From CAYLNK01 sp964384675 (lineage in GTDB: Bacteria > Acidobacteriota > Thermoanaerobaculia > UBA5066), in the NCBI GenBank assembly GCA_964384675.1, contig CAYLNK010000020.1:1-39835 (forward strand): 39,835 nucleotides of DNA. Reading direction: 5' to 3'. Numbering within the stretch: the first letter of the stretch is position 1; every line of letters begins with the position of its first letter. Below the pieces are notes generated by a model that was not told the DNA's origin, ran no database searches, and saw nothing but the letters and a program-made list of their open reading frames with translations. This document shows positions 7,430 through 25,633 of the stretch, piece after piece. The translations under genes were made by a program, and so were the position numbers.

Positions 7430-8100
7430 GCGAGCACCTCCGCAACCGCGCGAAGCGCCTGCTCGGTCAGCACGAGCGTACGGGCGTTCATGGCGTCGTA
7501 GACGTTGACGCCGAGCGGATCGAGGACCTGCAGCTCGGGGTTGTTCGAGGCCGCCCGCAGGAGGTTGACGTTGTCGCGGCGGTCCACGAGGAGCGCCTTG
7601 CCGGCGACGCCGAGCTTGGCGATGACCTTCGCGAGGTCGGCCGTCTTGTGGGTCGACAGGTCCAGGTTCTCGAGGAGGACGAACGCGTTGCTCCGGACCT
7701 TCTCGGACAGGACGCACTTGAGCGCGGCCTTCTTCGTCCGGACGTTCATCTTGACCGCGTACGAACGGGGAACCGGCCCGTGCACGGTACCGCCGTGTCG
7801 GTGGAGCGGCGGCCGTCCGCCGCCCTGTCGGGCGCGCCCGGTGTGCTTCTGCTTGAACGGCTTCTTGCCGGTGCCGGAAACCTCGGAGCGCACCTTGGTC
7901 TTGTGCGTCCCCGCGTGCTCCTTGGCCCGGATCTCCTTGACCGCCTCCCACACGATGTGGCGGCGGAAAGGCACCGCGAAGATGTCGGCCGGGAGATTCG
8001 CCTCGCCGACGGTCTCGTTCTGGAGGTTCCGGATCGGGACCGTCAGCACCTGTGCCGAGGGAGCCGCGCCGGCCTTGGTGGGCTTCGTCTTCATGGTCAT
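7426..8100 (-). CDS. rplD: 50S ribosomal protein L4
   Basis: L4 extends a loop into the exit tunnel and in E. coli represses the S10 operon. The 224 residues contain TKVRSEVSGTGKKPFKQKHT and ARQGGGRPPLHRHGGTVHGP (the extended tunnel loop) and the C-terminal segment VLTEQALRAVAEVLA. The N-terminus has about 15 extra residues before the first beta-strand. It ends in the GTGA overlap with rplW and begins 2 bp after rplC. Confidence 0.96.
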   Translation of the reverse strand: MTMKTKPTKAGAAPSAQVLTVPIRNLQNETVGEANLPADIFAVPFRRHIVWEAVKEIRAKEHAGTHKTKVRSEVSGTGKKPFKQKHTGRARQGGGRPPLHRHGGTVHGPVPRSYAVKMNVRTKKAALKCVLSEKVRSNAFVLLENLDLSTHKTADLAKVIAKLGVAGKALLVDRRDNVNLLRAASNNPELQVLDPLGVNVYDAMNARTLVLTEQALRAVAEVLA

Positions 8101-8102
8101 CC

Positions 8103-8747
8103 TCAGGCCGCCGTCCCGGTCTTGACCTGCTTCACGATCTTGACGACCGCGTTCCGCGCACCCGGAACGGCGCCGCGGATGTAGAGCAGGTGGTTCTCGG
8201 CATCGACCCGCACGACGACGAGATTCTTCACGGTCGTCTGCGTGCCACCCATCCGGCCGGACGACCGGGTGCCGGGGTAGACCCGCGACGGGAAGGCCGA
8301 CGGCCCGATCGAGCCGGGGGCCCGGTGGAACATCGAGCCGTGCGTCGCCGCGCCGCCCGCGAAGTGGTGACGCTTCATCACGCCCTGGAAGCCCTTGCCC
8401 TTCGAGACGCCGATGATGTCGACGTGCTCGGACGGCTGGAAGATGTCGCAGAGGACCTTGTCCCCCGGGTTGATCGCGTCGCCGGCCTCGCAGCGCACCT
8501 CACCGAGCGTCTTCGCCGGCGGGATACCCGCCTTCTCGAAGTGCCCGCGGGCGGCTTTGGTGAGCCGGCGCGGCGAGACGCGGCCGACCAGACCGATCTG
8601 GACCGCCTCGTACCCATCCGTCGCCTGCGTCTTGCGCTGGACCACGAGGCACGGCCCCGCCTCCACGACGGTGACCGGCACCACGGTGCCGTCCGCCTCG
8701 AAGACCTGGGTCATGCCGACCTTGCGTCCCAAGATTCCGTTGATCAT
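8103..8747 (-). CDS. rplC: 50S ribosomal protein L3
   Basis: L3 starts 50S assembly and reaches into the peptidyl-transferase centre. The start is ATG at 8747 (MINGILGRKVGMTQVF), the family start, with GAGGAA upstream; this gives 214 residues. The central loop HHFAGGAATHGSMFHRAPGS and RMGGTQTTVKNLVVV are present. In the segment aligned with E. coli GSIGQNQTPG this protein reads GSIGPSAFPS, so the glutamine methylated by PrmB in E. coli appears to be missing. Confidence 0.96.
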   Translation of the reverse strand: MINGILGRKVGMTQVFEADGTVVPVTVVEAGPCLVVQRKTQATDGYEAVQIGLVGRVSPRRLTKAARGHFEKAGIPPAKTLGEVRCEAGDAINPGDKVLCDIFQPSEHVDIIGVSKGKGFQGVMKRHHFAGGAATHGSMFHRAPGSIGPSAFPSRVYPGTRSSGRMGGTQTTVKNLVVVRVDAENHLLYIRGAVPGARNAVVKIVKQVKTGTAA

Positions 8748-8778
8748 CGTTAGGTTCCTCGGTTCCTCGCCGTCCGGC

Positions 8779-9096
8779 CTACTTGCCCATCGTCCGGATC
8801 TCGACCTCGACACCGGCGGGGAGCTCGAGCTTCGTCAGGGCGTCGACGGTCTGCGGGGTCCACTCGAAGATGTCGAGCAGGCGCTTGTGGGTCCGCATCT
8901 CGAACTGCTCACGCGACTTCTTGTCGACGTGCGGGGATCGGTTGACGGTCCACCGCGAGATGGACGTCGGAAGCGGGATCGGCCCGGCGACCTTGGCGCC
9001 CGAGCGCCGCGCGGTGTCGACGATCTCGGTCGTCGACTGGTCGAGGATCCGGTAGTCGTACCCCTTGAGGCGGATGCGGATCTTGTCTGTGCCCAT
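8779..9096 (-). CDS. rpsJ: 30S ribosomal protein S10 / NusE
   Basis: S10 is a small-subunit head protein and, as NusE, a partner of NusB/NusG in antitermination. The 105 residues are canonical: KIRIRLKGYDYRILDQSTTE, GPIPLPTSISRWTVNRSPHV and MRTHKRLLDIFEWTPQTVDA. It is the first gene of the S10 block and follows tuf after 177 bp, the longest gap of this part. No promoter could be recognised there. Confidence 0.97.
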   Translation of the reverse strand: MGTDKIRIRLKGYDYRILDQSTTEIVDTARRSGAKVAGPIPLPTSISRWTVNRSPHVDKKSREQFEMRTHKRLLDIFEWTPQTVDALTKLELPAGVEVEIRTMGK

Positions 9097-9127
9097 TTAC
9101 CTTCTCTCGCTTCCCGTTGGTGCCGTG

Positions 9128-9266
9128 ATCCGCGGAACGCTCCGTCCCGCGGATCCCCGAAACTAGCGATGCCCTCGCCGGGGGCGTGGGTGGCGTCGCT
9201 GCGCCCCGAAGAGCTCAGCGACGCCCTCGCCGGGGGTTGCGGGGGGCGGCGTAGGAGCCCCCCGCA
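9128..9266 (-). repeat. tandem hairpin/C-tract elements between tuf and rpsJ
   Basis: In the 177-bp tuf-rpsJ gap. A perfect 10-bp stem, TGCGGGGGGC with GCCCCCCGCA (9238-9266, 9-nt loop), ends 7 nt from the tuf stop. On the minus strand it is followed by ACCCCCGGCGAGGGCGTCGC. The 19-bp motif at 9218-9236 recurs at 9166-9184 with one change, so there are two tandem units. A separate perfect 8-bp stem, ATCCGCGG/CCGCGGAT, lies at 9128-9154. No U-tract follows any of the stems. Confidence 0.7.
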
Positions 9267-9273
9267 GCTAGGG

Positions 9274-10476
<1,203 letters not shown>

Positions 10477-10536
10477 CGTGTCCTCCGTTCCTCTGGCTCT
10501 TCAGTCTCTAAGTGTCGTGTCGCCGACGCGGCTGCG

Positions 10537-12612
10537 TCAGACGGATACCTTCGCGATGATTCCCTCGGCGATCGCCTTCGGGACTTCGTCGTACCGCTCG
10601 AACTGCATCGTGTAGTTGGCACGTCCCTGGGTCAGCGAGCGGAGCGTGGTGGCGTAGCCGAACATCTCGGACAGCGGGACGCTCGCGGTGATGACCTGGA
10701 AGTTCGAGCGCGCTTCCATGTGGTTGATCTTGCCGCGGCGCGAGTTCAGGTCGCCGATCACGTCGCCCATGAACTCCTCGGGCGTCACGGCCTCGACCGC
10801 CATGACCGGCTCGAGGATGTGCGGATCGGCCTTCTTGGCGCCGTCCTGGAAGGCCATGGAGCCGGCGATCTTGAACGCCATCTCCGACGAGTCGACGTCG
10901 TGGAACGAGCCGTCGTACAGCTCGACCTGCAGTCCGACGGTCGGGTAGCCGGCCAGGACCCCGGTGAGGACGGCCTCGCGGATCCCCTGGTCGATCGGCT
11001 TGATGAACTCCTTGGGGATGGACCCGCCCTGCGTCGCGTTGATGAACTCGTAGTCCTTGCCTTCCGGGTGCGGGCGGAGGTAGATCTTGGCGTGGCCGTA
11101 CTGCCCCTTGCCGCCCGACTGGCGGATGAACTTGCCCTCGCCCTTGACCTCCTTGCGGATGGTCTCTCGGTAGGCGACCTGCGGCTTGCCGACGTTGGCC
11201 CCGACGTTGAACTCTCGGACCAGCCGGTCGACGATGATCTCCAGGTGGAGCTCGCCCATCCCGGCGATGATGGTCTGGTTGGTCTCCCGGTCGGTCGACA
11301 CCTTGAACGTCGGGTCTTCCTGCATGAGCTTGGCGAGCGCCATGCCCATCTTCTCCTGGTCGGCCTTGGTCTTCGGCTCGATGGAGAGCGTGATGACCGG
11401 CTCCGGGAACTTCATCGACTCCAGGACGACCACGTGGCTGCGGTCGCAGATCGTGTCACCGGTCGTGACGTTCTTCAGGCCGACGGCCGCGGCGATGTCG
11501 CCCGCCCAGACCTCCTTGATCTCCTCACGCTTGTTGGCGTGCATCTTCAGGAGGCGGCCGATCCGCTCGTTGGTCTCCTTGGCCGAGTTGTAGACGCCGC
11601 TCCCGGCGTCGAGGTGGCCCGAGTAGACGCGGAAGAACGCGAGCTGGCCGACGAACGGGTCGGTCATGATCTTGAAGACGAGCCCGGCGAACGGCGCGTC
11701 GTCGCGCGTGTCGAGCTGCATCTCGTTTCCCTTCTCGTCGAGTCCCCGGATGGCCGGGATGTCGACGGGAGACGGGAGGTACTCGACGACCGCGTCCAGG
11801 AGCTGCTGGACGCCCTTGTTCTTGAAGGCCGAGCCGCACACGACCGGATGGAGCTTCCCGGCGACCGTGGCCCTCCGGAGTGCGGCCCTGAGCTCATCCG
11901 GCTCCGGGATCTGCCCCTCCATGTACTTCATCATCAGGGCGTCGTCGGTCTCGGCGATCGACTCGATGAGACGCTCCCGGTACTTGTCGAACATCTCGCG
12001 GTGGTCCGCCGGGACGTCCACGATCTCGAACTCGGCCCCGAGGGTCTCGTTCCTGAAGTCGTACGCCTTCTGCTCGACGAGGTCGATGACCCCTTCCAGG
12101 GTCTCGGCGGAGCCCCACGGGATCTGCACCGGGGTGGGCTTGGCGCCCAGCTTCGACACCATCATGTCGATGCACTTGTCGAAGTCCGCGCCGACGCGGT
12201 CCATCTTGTTGATGAACGCGATGCGCGGGACGCCGTAGCGGTCGGCCTGGCGCCAGACCGTCTCGGACTGCGGCTCGACGCCGGAGACGGCATCGAACAC
12301 GGCGACCGCGCCGTCGAGCACGCGCAGCGAGCGCTCGACCTCGGCCGTGAAGTCCACGTGCCCGGGCGTGTCGATGATGTTGATCCGGATCCCCTTCCAG
12401 TGGCAGGTCGTCGCGGCCGACGTGATCGTGATGCCGCGCTCCTGCTCCTGGACCATCCAGTCCATCGTCGCGGTCCCGTCATGGACCTCGCCGATCTTGT
12501 AATTGACGCCGGTGTAGAAGAGGACGCGCTCGGTGGTCGTCGTCTTGCCCGCGTCGATGTGGGCCATGATGCCGATGTTGCGGCACTTATCCAGAGGATG
12601 ATTTCGCGGCAT
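10537..12612 (-). CDS. fusA: Elongation factor G
   Basis: EF-G is the GTPase that drives ribosomal translocation. The 691 residues match the family length. It has the P-loop AHIDAGKTTTTERVLFYTG, an intact switch I QERGITITSAATTCHW, DTPGHVDFTAEVERSLRVLD, NKMD, and domain IV with GKGQYGHAKIYLRP. The regular RGITI motif here contrasts with the neighbouring tuf. The 206 bp between rpsG and fusA hold small hairpins (e.g. CACGC/GCGTG at 12695-12710) but no clear promoter. Confidence 0.98.
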   Translation of the reverse strand: MPRNHPLDKCRNIGIMAHIDAGKTTTTERVLFYTGVNYKIGEVHDGTATMDWMVQEQERGITITSAATTCHWKGIRINIIDTPGHVDFTAEVERSLRVLDGAVAVFDAVSGVEPQSETVWRQADRYGVPRIAFINKMDRVGADFDKCIDMMVSKLGAKPTPVQIPWGSAETLEGVIDLVEQKAYDFRNETLGAEFEIVDVPADHREMFDKYRERLIESIAETDDALMMKYMEGQIPEPDELRAALRRATVAGKLHPVVCGSAFKNKGVQQLLDAVVEYLPSPVDIPAIRGLDEKGNEMQLDTRDDAPFAGLVFKIMTDPFVGQLAFFRVYSGHLDAGSGVYNSAKETNERIGRLLKMHANKREEIKEVWAGDIAAAVGLKNVTTGDTICDRSHVVVLESMKFPEPVITLSIEPKTKADQEKMGMALAKLMQEDPTFKVSTDRETNQTIIAGMGELHLEIIVDRLVREFNVGANVGKPQVAYRETIRKEVKGEGKFIRQSGGKGQYGHAKIYLRPHPEGKDYEFINATQGGSIPKEFIKPIDQGIREAVLTGVLAGYPTVGLQVELYDGSFHDVDSSEMAFKIAGSMAFQDGAKKADPHILEPVMAVEAVTPEEFMGDVIGDLNSRRGKINHMEARSNFQVITASVPLSEMFGYATTLRSLTQGRANYTMQFERYDEVPKAIAEGIIAKVSV

Positions 12613-12818
12613 AAGAGCTGTTCCCTGTCCGGGTGATCTGCGCCGTCGAACCCCGGGGGCTCACGGACTCTCGCGAGCCCTCCCGTGGGTTCCGCACGCT
12701 TGATGGCGTGTCCAGGTGTGTCCAGGGGACCTGTCCGGATCTCCGGCCGGTTTCCTCTCACCCGGAATGTCGGGCCGCCTCGCCGCTCGCGCGGCGCGGG
12801 GTCACCTACCGTGCAGTC

Positions 12819-13289
12819 CTACCAGCGGTAATGGGCGAAGGCCTTGTTGGCCTCGGCCATCTTGTGGGTATCCTCCTTCTTCTTGACGGCGTTCCCGCGG
12901 TTGTTCGAGGCGTCCATCAGCTCGCCGGCGAGCTTGTCACGCATGGTCTTCTCGCCGCGCGACTGCGCGTACGAGATGATCCAGCGGATGGCGAGCGAGG
13001 TGCGGCGGTTCGGCTTCACCTCGACCGGGACCTGGTACGTGGAGCCGCCCACGCGGCGGGACTTGACCTCGAGCACCGGCTTGACGTTCTCGAGGGCCTT
13101 CTTGAAGGTCTTGAGCGGATCGTCCGAGGTCTTCCCCTCGATGTGCTTCATCGCTCCGTAGAAGATCGCCTCGGCGGTCGACTTCTTGCCCCGCTCCATC
13201 ACGCAGTTGATGAACTTGGTGACGAGCTGGGACTGGTAGAGGGGATCCGGGAGGACTTCGCGCTTGGGGACTTCGCGGCGACGCGGCAT
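12819..13289 (-). CDS. rpsG: 30S ribosomal protein S7
   Basis: S7 starts assembly of the 30S head and contacts the E-site tRNA. The 156-residue protein begins MPRRREVPKREVLPDPLYQS and contains KFINCVMERGKKSTAEAIFY and GSTYQVPVEVKPNRRTSLAI, all standard, with the end HKMAEANKAFAHYRW. It starts 3 bp after the rpsL stop. Confidence 0.98.
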   Translation of the reverse strand: MPRRREVPKREVLPDPLYQSQLVTKFINCVMERGKKSTAEAIFYGAMKHIEGKTSDDPLKTFKKALENVKPVLEVKSRRVGGSTYQVPVEVKPNRRTSLAIRWIISYAQSRGEKTMRDKLAGELMDASNNRGNAVKKKEDTHKMAEANKAFAHYRW

Positions 13290-13292
13290 TTC

Positions 13293-13667
13293 TTACGCCT
13301 TCGGTCTCTTCGCCCCGTACTTGGAGCGGCTCTGCTTGCGGTTCGCGACGCCGACGGCGTCGAGCGTTCCACGGATGATGTGGTAGCGCACGCCCGGGAG
13401 GTCCTTCACGCGGCCCCCGCGGATCATCACGATGGAGTGCTCCTGGAGGTTGTGCCCGATCCCCGGGATGTACGTGGTCACCTCGATGCCGTTCGTGAGG
13501 CGGACTCGGGCGATCTTCCGAAGAGCCGAGTTCGGCTTCTTCGGGGTGGTGGTCTTCACCTGGGTGCAGACGCCCCGGCGCTGCGGGCACGACTGCAGGG
13601 CGGGCGACTTCGTCTTGTAGCGGACGGCGTCGCGTCCCTTCCTCACCAGCTGGCTGATCGTCGGCAT
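13293..13667 (-). CDS. rpsL: 30S ribosomal protein S12
   Basis: S12 controls decoding accuracy. From ATG 13667 it is 124 residues, the family length, beginning MPTISQLVRKGRDAVRYKTK. The frame is open for hundreds of codons upstream through the leader and rpoC antisense context, but only this part is S12. Lys43 (TPKKPNS) and Lys88 (GGRVKDLPG) are the streptomycin-sensitive residues, and Asp89, the RimO modification site in E. coli, is present. AAGGAG lies about 12 nt before the start, a rather long spacing. Confidence 0.97.
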   Translation of the reverse strand: MPTISQLVRKGRDAVRYKTKSPALQSCPQRRGVCTQVKTTTPKKPNSALRKIARVRLTNGIEVTTYIPGIGHNLQEHSIVMIRGGRVKDLPGVRYHIIRGTLDAVGVANRKQSRSKYGAKRPKA

Positions 13668-13768
13668 CGGACTGACTCGATCTCCTTCGGCTCGTTCCGG
13701 GGCTCTGGGCTCGTTTCGACGGGACACCCCCACACCATCGGTGGCAAGGGGGCGTTTCCTTCCGGGGG

Positions 13769-13784
13769 CGGCGCCGAAGCGCCG
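13769..13784 (-). other. UUCG tetraloop hairpin in the rpsL leader
   Basis: On the minus strand CGGCGC-TTCG-GCGCCG is a perfect 6-bp stem closed by a UUCG tetraloop, an exceptionally stable RNA hairpin. It lies roughly 20 nt after the predicted start of transcription and about 100 nt before rpsL. It may protect or regulate the str-operon mRNA; this is inference. Confidence 0.6.
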
Positions 13785-13808
13785 ACGACACGTCGGGAAA
13801 ACTCGCGG

Positions 13809-13837
13809 AGAATATCGACGGCCCGTGCCGCTGTCAA
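13809..13837 (-). promoter_or_regulatory. sigma-70-type promoter of the rpsL (str/S10/spc) run
   Basis: On the minus strand a perfect -35 TTGACA (13832-13837), a 17-bp spacer and TATTCT (13809-13814) form a near-consensus promoter. Transcription should start near 13802, giving a ~135-nt leader to rpsL. It is the only strong promoter seen between rpoC and the left edge, so it may serve rpsL through the spc genes. It lies in the 338-bp rpoC-rpsL gap together with the UUCG hairpin and two 3' hairpin elements. Confidence 0.85.
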
Positions 13838-13892
13838 GCGGGATCTGGCACGAAACCGTGAGGAGGCTGCGGCCCCTCCCGCGAACATCGAA

Positions 13893-13999
13893 GCGATTCG
13901 TGTGGGAGGGGTGTGGGGAGGCCCAGCGCGGGCCTCCCCACGGAGGAGATAGCGATTCGCTCGGAGGGGGTGTGGGGGAACCGGCGATGGTTCCCCCAC
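13893..13999 (-). repeat. two tandem hairpin/C-tract elements after rpoC
   Basis: Two units follow the rpoC stop (14006). The first to be transcribed has a perfect 11-bp stem GTGGGGGAACC/GGTTCCCCCAC (13972-13999), then ACCCCCTCCGAGCGAATCGC. The second has a perfect 12-bp stem GTGGGGAGGCCC/GGGCCTCCCCAC (13913-13941), then ACCCCTCCCACACGAATCGC. The stems differ in sequence but both sides co-vary, while the tails are conserved; this is the mark of selected RNA or DNA hairpins. They probably mark the end of the rpoBC transcript but have no U-tract. Confidence 0.8.
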
Positions 14000-14005
14000 G
14001 GAACT

Positions 14006-18232
<4,227 letters not shown>

Positions 18233-18253
18233 CTTGTCTCTTCGGCTCCTTCC

Positions 18254-22531
<4,278 letters not shown>

Positions 22532-22654
22532 CCGTGTGCGCTCCAATTTTTCCCCCGACGTCCAGGACGGGCCGCGTCAGGTGGGTGGACTCTCGGGGAA
22601 AAACCAACCGTGACTCAAAGAAGCCGCGACAGACCGTCGGAAAAGGGGCGCCGC

Positions 22655-22677
22655 CCGGCCGGTGCGAGACCAGCCGG
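22655..22677 (-). terminator. possible partial terminator/attenuator between rplL and rpoB
   Basis: In the 170-bp rplL-rpoB gap, the minus strand folds CCGGCTGG-TCTCGCA-CCGGCCGG (8 bp with one G-U pair). A GC stretch and CCCCTTTTCC follow about 10 nt later. The classic E. coli operon has an attenuator in the same place. The T-run is short and displaced, so this is only a candidate. No promoter was recognised in the gap. Confidence 0.35.
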
Positions 22678-22701
22678 ACGGCAAACCCGGGGCGAAACGA
22701 G

Positions 22702-23082
<381 letters not shown>

Positions 23083-23112
23083 CTTCGTTCTCTCCTAAGC
23101 TGGGGCCACCGC

Positions 23113-23649
23113 TTACGCGGCGGTCCCTTCCTTCTGCTTGGCGACGGCCGCGAGGGTCGCCGCGACGTTTCTGTGTGGGGCCGAAAGGACGGTGACGAGG
23201 CGGCGGAGCGGCGACTGCATCAGACCGAGCAGCTTCGCCACCAGCTCCGCGCGGGACGGCATCGAGGCGATCTGCTCGAGCGCCGCCGGAGGGACGGAGC
23301 GCCCCTCCACCAGGGCCGCTTTCACCTTCACGTTCGGGTTGGTCTTGCCGAAGGTGTGGAGCACCTTGGCGAGTCCGACGACGTCCGTCGCCGTGTAGGC
23401 GACCGCCGTCATCCCGGTGAAGTGATCGGACAGCTGGCCCAGCGGGGAGTCCTTGACGGCCCGGAGGGCCAGTGTGTTCTTCACGACCACGTACTCGGCG
23501 TTCGCCGCGCGGATCTGGCGGCGAAGCTCGGTGACGGCGGGGACCGAGATCCCCTTGTAATCGATCAGGAACGCGTGGGAGGCCTTCCCCACGGTCTGGG
23601 CCATCTCGGTGATGGCGCTGGTCTTCGCTTCAGGCATCGTGCGGATCAC
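23113..23649 (-). CDS. rplJ: 50S ribosomal protein L10
   Basis: L10 anchors the L7/L12 dimers on the stalk base. The 178 residues include FLIDYKGISVPAVTELRRQI and YVVVKNTLALRAVKDSPLGQ, and the C-terminal helix that binds L12. The start is GTG 23649: GGGAGG stands 5 nt upstream and GTGA overlaps the rplA stop by 4 bp. The ATG four codons later (23637) would place the ribosome-binding site too far away. Confidence 0.95.
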   Translation of the reverse strand: MIRTMPEAKTSAITEMAQTVGKASHAFLIDYKGISVPAVTELRRQIRAANAEYVVVKNTLALRAVKDSPLGQLSDHFTGMTAVAYTATDVVGLAKVLHTFGKTNPNVKVKAALVEGRSVPPAALEQIASMPSRAELVAKLLGLMQSPLRRLVTVLSAPHRNVAATLAAVAKQKEGTAA

Positions 23650-24356
23650 GCGGACCTCCCGACGAGCTTCTCGACGGCCGCGATGTCGACCGGGATCCCG
23701 GGACCCATGGTCGACGACACGAACACCGAGCGGACGTACTTACCCTTGGCGGCGGCCGGCTTGGCCCGCTGGACCGCGGTCAGGAGGGCCTCGGCGTTCT
23801 CCACGAGCTGCTTCTCGCCGAACGACACCTTGCCGACCGGGGCGTGGACGATGGCGGTCTTGTCGACACGGAACTCGATCTTGCCGGCCTTCAGCTCCCG
23901 GACAGCCTTGCCGACGTCGAACGTCACCGTACCCGCCTTCGGGTTCGGCATCAGGCCGCGGGGCCCGAGCACCTTACCGAGCCGGCCGAGCGACTTCATC
24001 ATGTCGGGCGTGGCGACGAGGGCCTCGAAGTCGAGGAAACCGGCCTGGATGCGGGCGACGAAGTCGTCTCCGCCCACCACGTCGGCTCCGGCCTCCTCGG
24101 CCTCCTTGATCTTCTCGCCGGACGCGACGACCGCGACGCGGATCTTGGCTCCGGTCCCGTGCGGCAGGACGACCGTGCCGCGGACCATCTGGTCCGCGTG
24201 CTTCGGGTCGACCCCGAGACGCATCGCGACCTCGACGGTCTCGTCGAACTTCGCGAAGGCCGCCCCCTTGAGCAGGGCGATCGCCTGGGCGACGTCGTAC
24301 ATCTTCGTACGGTCGACCTTGGCGGCGGCGGCCACGTATTTCTTCCCTTGACTCAT
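23646..24356 (-). CDS. rplA: 50S ribosomal protein L1
   Basis: L1 forms the mobile L1 stalk that moves deacylated tRNA; in E. coli it also represses rplKA translation. The 236 residues are full length, with MSQGKKYVAAAAKVDRTKMY at the start, GTVVLPHGTGAKIRVAVVAS, and LGRLGKVLGPRGLMPNPKAG (the family signature). Its stop is fused to the GTG of rplJ. Confidence 0.97.
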   Translation of the reverse strand: MSQGKKYVAAAAKVDRTKMYDVAQAIALLKGAAFAKFDETVEVAMRLGVDPKHADQMVRGTVVLPHGTGAKIRVAVVASGEKIKEAEEAGADVVGGDDFVARIQAGFLDFEALVATPDMMKSLGRLGKVLGPRGLMPNPKAGTVTFDVGKAVRELKAGKIEFRVDKTAIVHAPVGKVSFGEKQLVENAEALLTAVQRAKPAAAKGKYVRSVFVSSTMGPGIPVDIAAVEKLVGRSA

Positions 24357-24405
24357 CGCTTTCTGCTCCGGAGCTCGAGCCTCCCCGTGGCCGTCGGTGA
24401 GAAGC

Positions 24406-24423
24406 CCCGGCAGGCACGCCGGG
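24406..24423 (-). other. hairpin in the rplK-rplA gap
   Basis: The 155 bp between rplK and rplA are long for this operon. They contain a perfect 6-bp stem CCCGGC/GCCGGG with a 6-nt loop, about 50 nt before rplA. No U-tract follows. It could be a regulatory structure or chance in GC-rich DNA. Confidence 0.3.
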
Positions 24424-24511
24424 CACCTCGGGCCCCCACGCCGGGAGAGGACCGGCGCGGGCGACTTCGATCTCGTTGTTCGAGAGACCGTGGCTTTATC
24501 GGGCGAGGCCC

Positions 24512-24937
24512 TTAGCCGACGATCTCGATTCCCATGGATCGGGCCGTCCCCTCCACCGACTTGATCGCCGCGGCGAGGTCGGAGGCATTGAGGTCCGGCA
24601 TCTTCTGCTTCGCGATCTCCTCGACCTGCTTCTTCGTCACCTTCCCGACCTTGTTCTTGTTCGGGACGCCTGAGCCCTTCTCGACCTTGGCCGCCTTCTT
24701 CAGCAGGATCGCGGCCGGCGGGGTCTTCAGGATGAAGGAGTAGGAGCGATCCGAGTAGATGGTCACGACCACCGGGATGATCAGCCCCTGGTCCTTGGCG
24801 GTCTTGGCGTTGAAGTTCTTGCAGAAGTCCATGATGTTCACGCCCTGGGGACCCAGGGCCGTGCCCACCGGCGGCGCGGGGGTCGCCTGGCCAGCGGGGA
24901 TCTGCAGCTTGACGTATCCGGTGATCTTCTTCGCCAT
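24512..24937 (-). CDS. rplK: 50S ribosomal protein L11
   Basis: L11 forms the GTPase-associated centre with 23S rRNA and the stalk. The 141-residue length is exactly typical. It begins MAKKITGYVKLQIPAGQATP and has PPVGTALGPQGVNIMDFCK (thiostrepton-site proline helix) and KTPPAAILLKKAAKVEKGSG. It starts 97 bp after nusG. Confidence 0.98.
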   Translation of the reverse strand: MAKKITGYVKLQIPAGQATPAPPVGTALGPQGVNIMDFCKNFNAKTAKDQGLIIPVVVTIYSDRSYSFILKTPPAAILLKKAAKVEKGSGVPNKNKVGKVTKKQVEEIAKQKMPDLNASDLAAAIKSVEGTARSMGIEIVG

Positions 24938-24971
24938 CTCTCTTTTCCCTTCGAACGTGCTGCCGAGGACC

Positions 24972-25016
24972 TCGCCTCCGCGAGGCGACCGGGGAGGCCG
25001 GTGAGGTGATCCTCCC
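24972..25016 (-). other. paired hairpins in the rplK leader
   Basis: Between nusG and rplK the sequence can form TCGCCT/AGGCGA (24972-24988) and GGGAGG/CCTCCC (about 24993-25016). Bacterial L1 commonly binds a structured leader here. No L1-site consensus could be confirmed by eye. Confidence 0.3.
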
Positions 25017-25034
25017 GGCCGAAGATTCGATTCT

Positions 25035-25613
25035 CTAGAGCTTCTGGACCTGGACGAACTCGAGCTCGACCGGCGTCGGACGCCCGAAGATGGTGACCAG
25101 GACGCGGAGAGTGGAGCGCTCCAGGTTGACGTCCTCGACGACCCCCGTGAACTCCTTGAACGGGCCGTCGGTGATCTTGACCTGCTCGCCCCGCTCGTAG
25201 ACGTAGCGCGGCTTCGGCTTCTCCTTGGTCTCCGCCGTGTGGTGGAGGATCGACTCGACCTCTTCCGGGGTGAGCGGGACCGGAGCCTTGGACGATCCGC
25301 CCACGAAGCCGGTCACCTTCGGCGTGTTCCGGACCAGGTGCCACGTCTCGTCGGACATCTCCATCTGGACGAGGACGTAGCCCGGGAAGAACTTCCGCTC
25401 GACGTTGCGGCGCTTCCCCGACTTCATCTCGACGACGGTCTCCTTCGGGACGCGGATCTCACCGAAGTGGGTCTCCATCCCGAGGGCCTTGATCCGGTTC
25501 GTGAGCTCCTGGACGACGCGGTCCTCGAAGCCCGAGTAGGTGTGGACGATGAACCAGTCCATCGGCTTTCCCGCGGCGGCGTCCATCTCTCCGGCTTCCT
25601 GGGTTTCAGTCAT
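25035..25613 (-). CDS. nusG: Transcription termination/antitermination factor NusG
   Basis: NusG links RNA polymerase with Rho or with ribosomal S10. The 192 residues show an NGN domain (DWFIVHTYSGFEDRVVQELT..., with ERKFFPGYVLVQMEMSDETW) and a C-terminal KOW domain (GEQVKITDGPFKEFTGVVED). About 15 acidic residues precede the NGN domain. It starts 20 bp after secE, the usual partner. Confidence 0.97.
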   Translation of the reverse strand: MTETQEAGEMDAAAGKPMDWFIVHTYSGFEDRVVQELTNRIKALGMETHFGEIRVPKETVVEMKSGKRRNVERKFFPGYVLVQMEMSDETWHLVRNTPKVTGFVGGSSKAPVPLTPEEVESILHHTAETKEKPKPRYVYERGEQVKITDGPFKEFTGVVEDVNLERSTLRVLVTIFGRPTPVELEFVQVQKL

Positions 25614-25633
25614 CGTCGCCCTCCCCTACCCGC

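Noticed and set aside
12613..12818. A promoter for fusA-tuf in the rpsG-fusA gap
   Set aside because: No paired -35/-10 hexamers could be found on the minus strand; only small hairpins.
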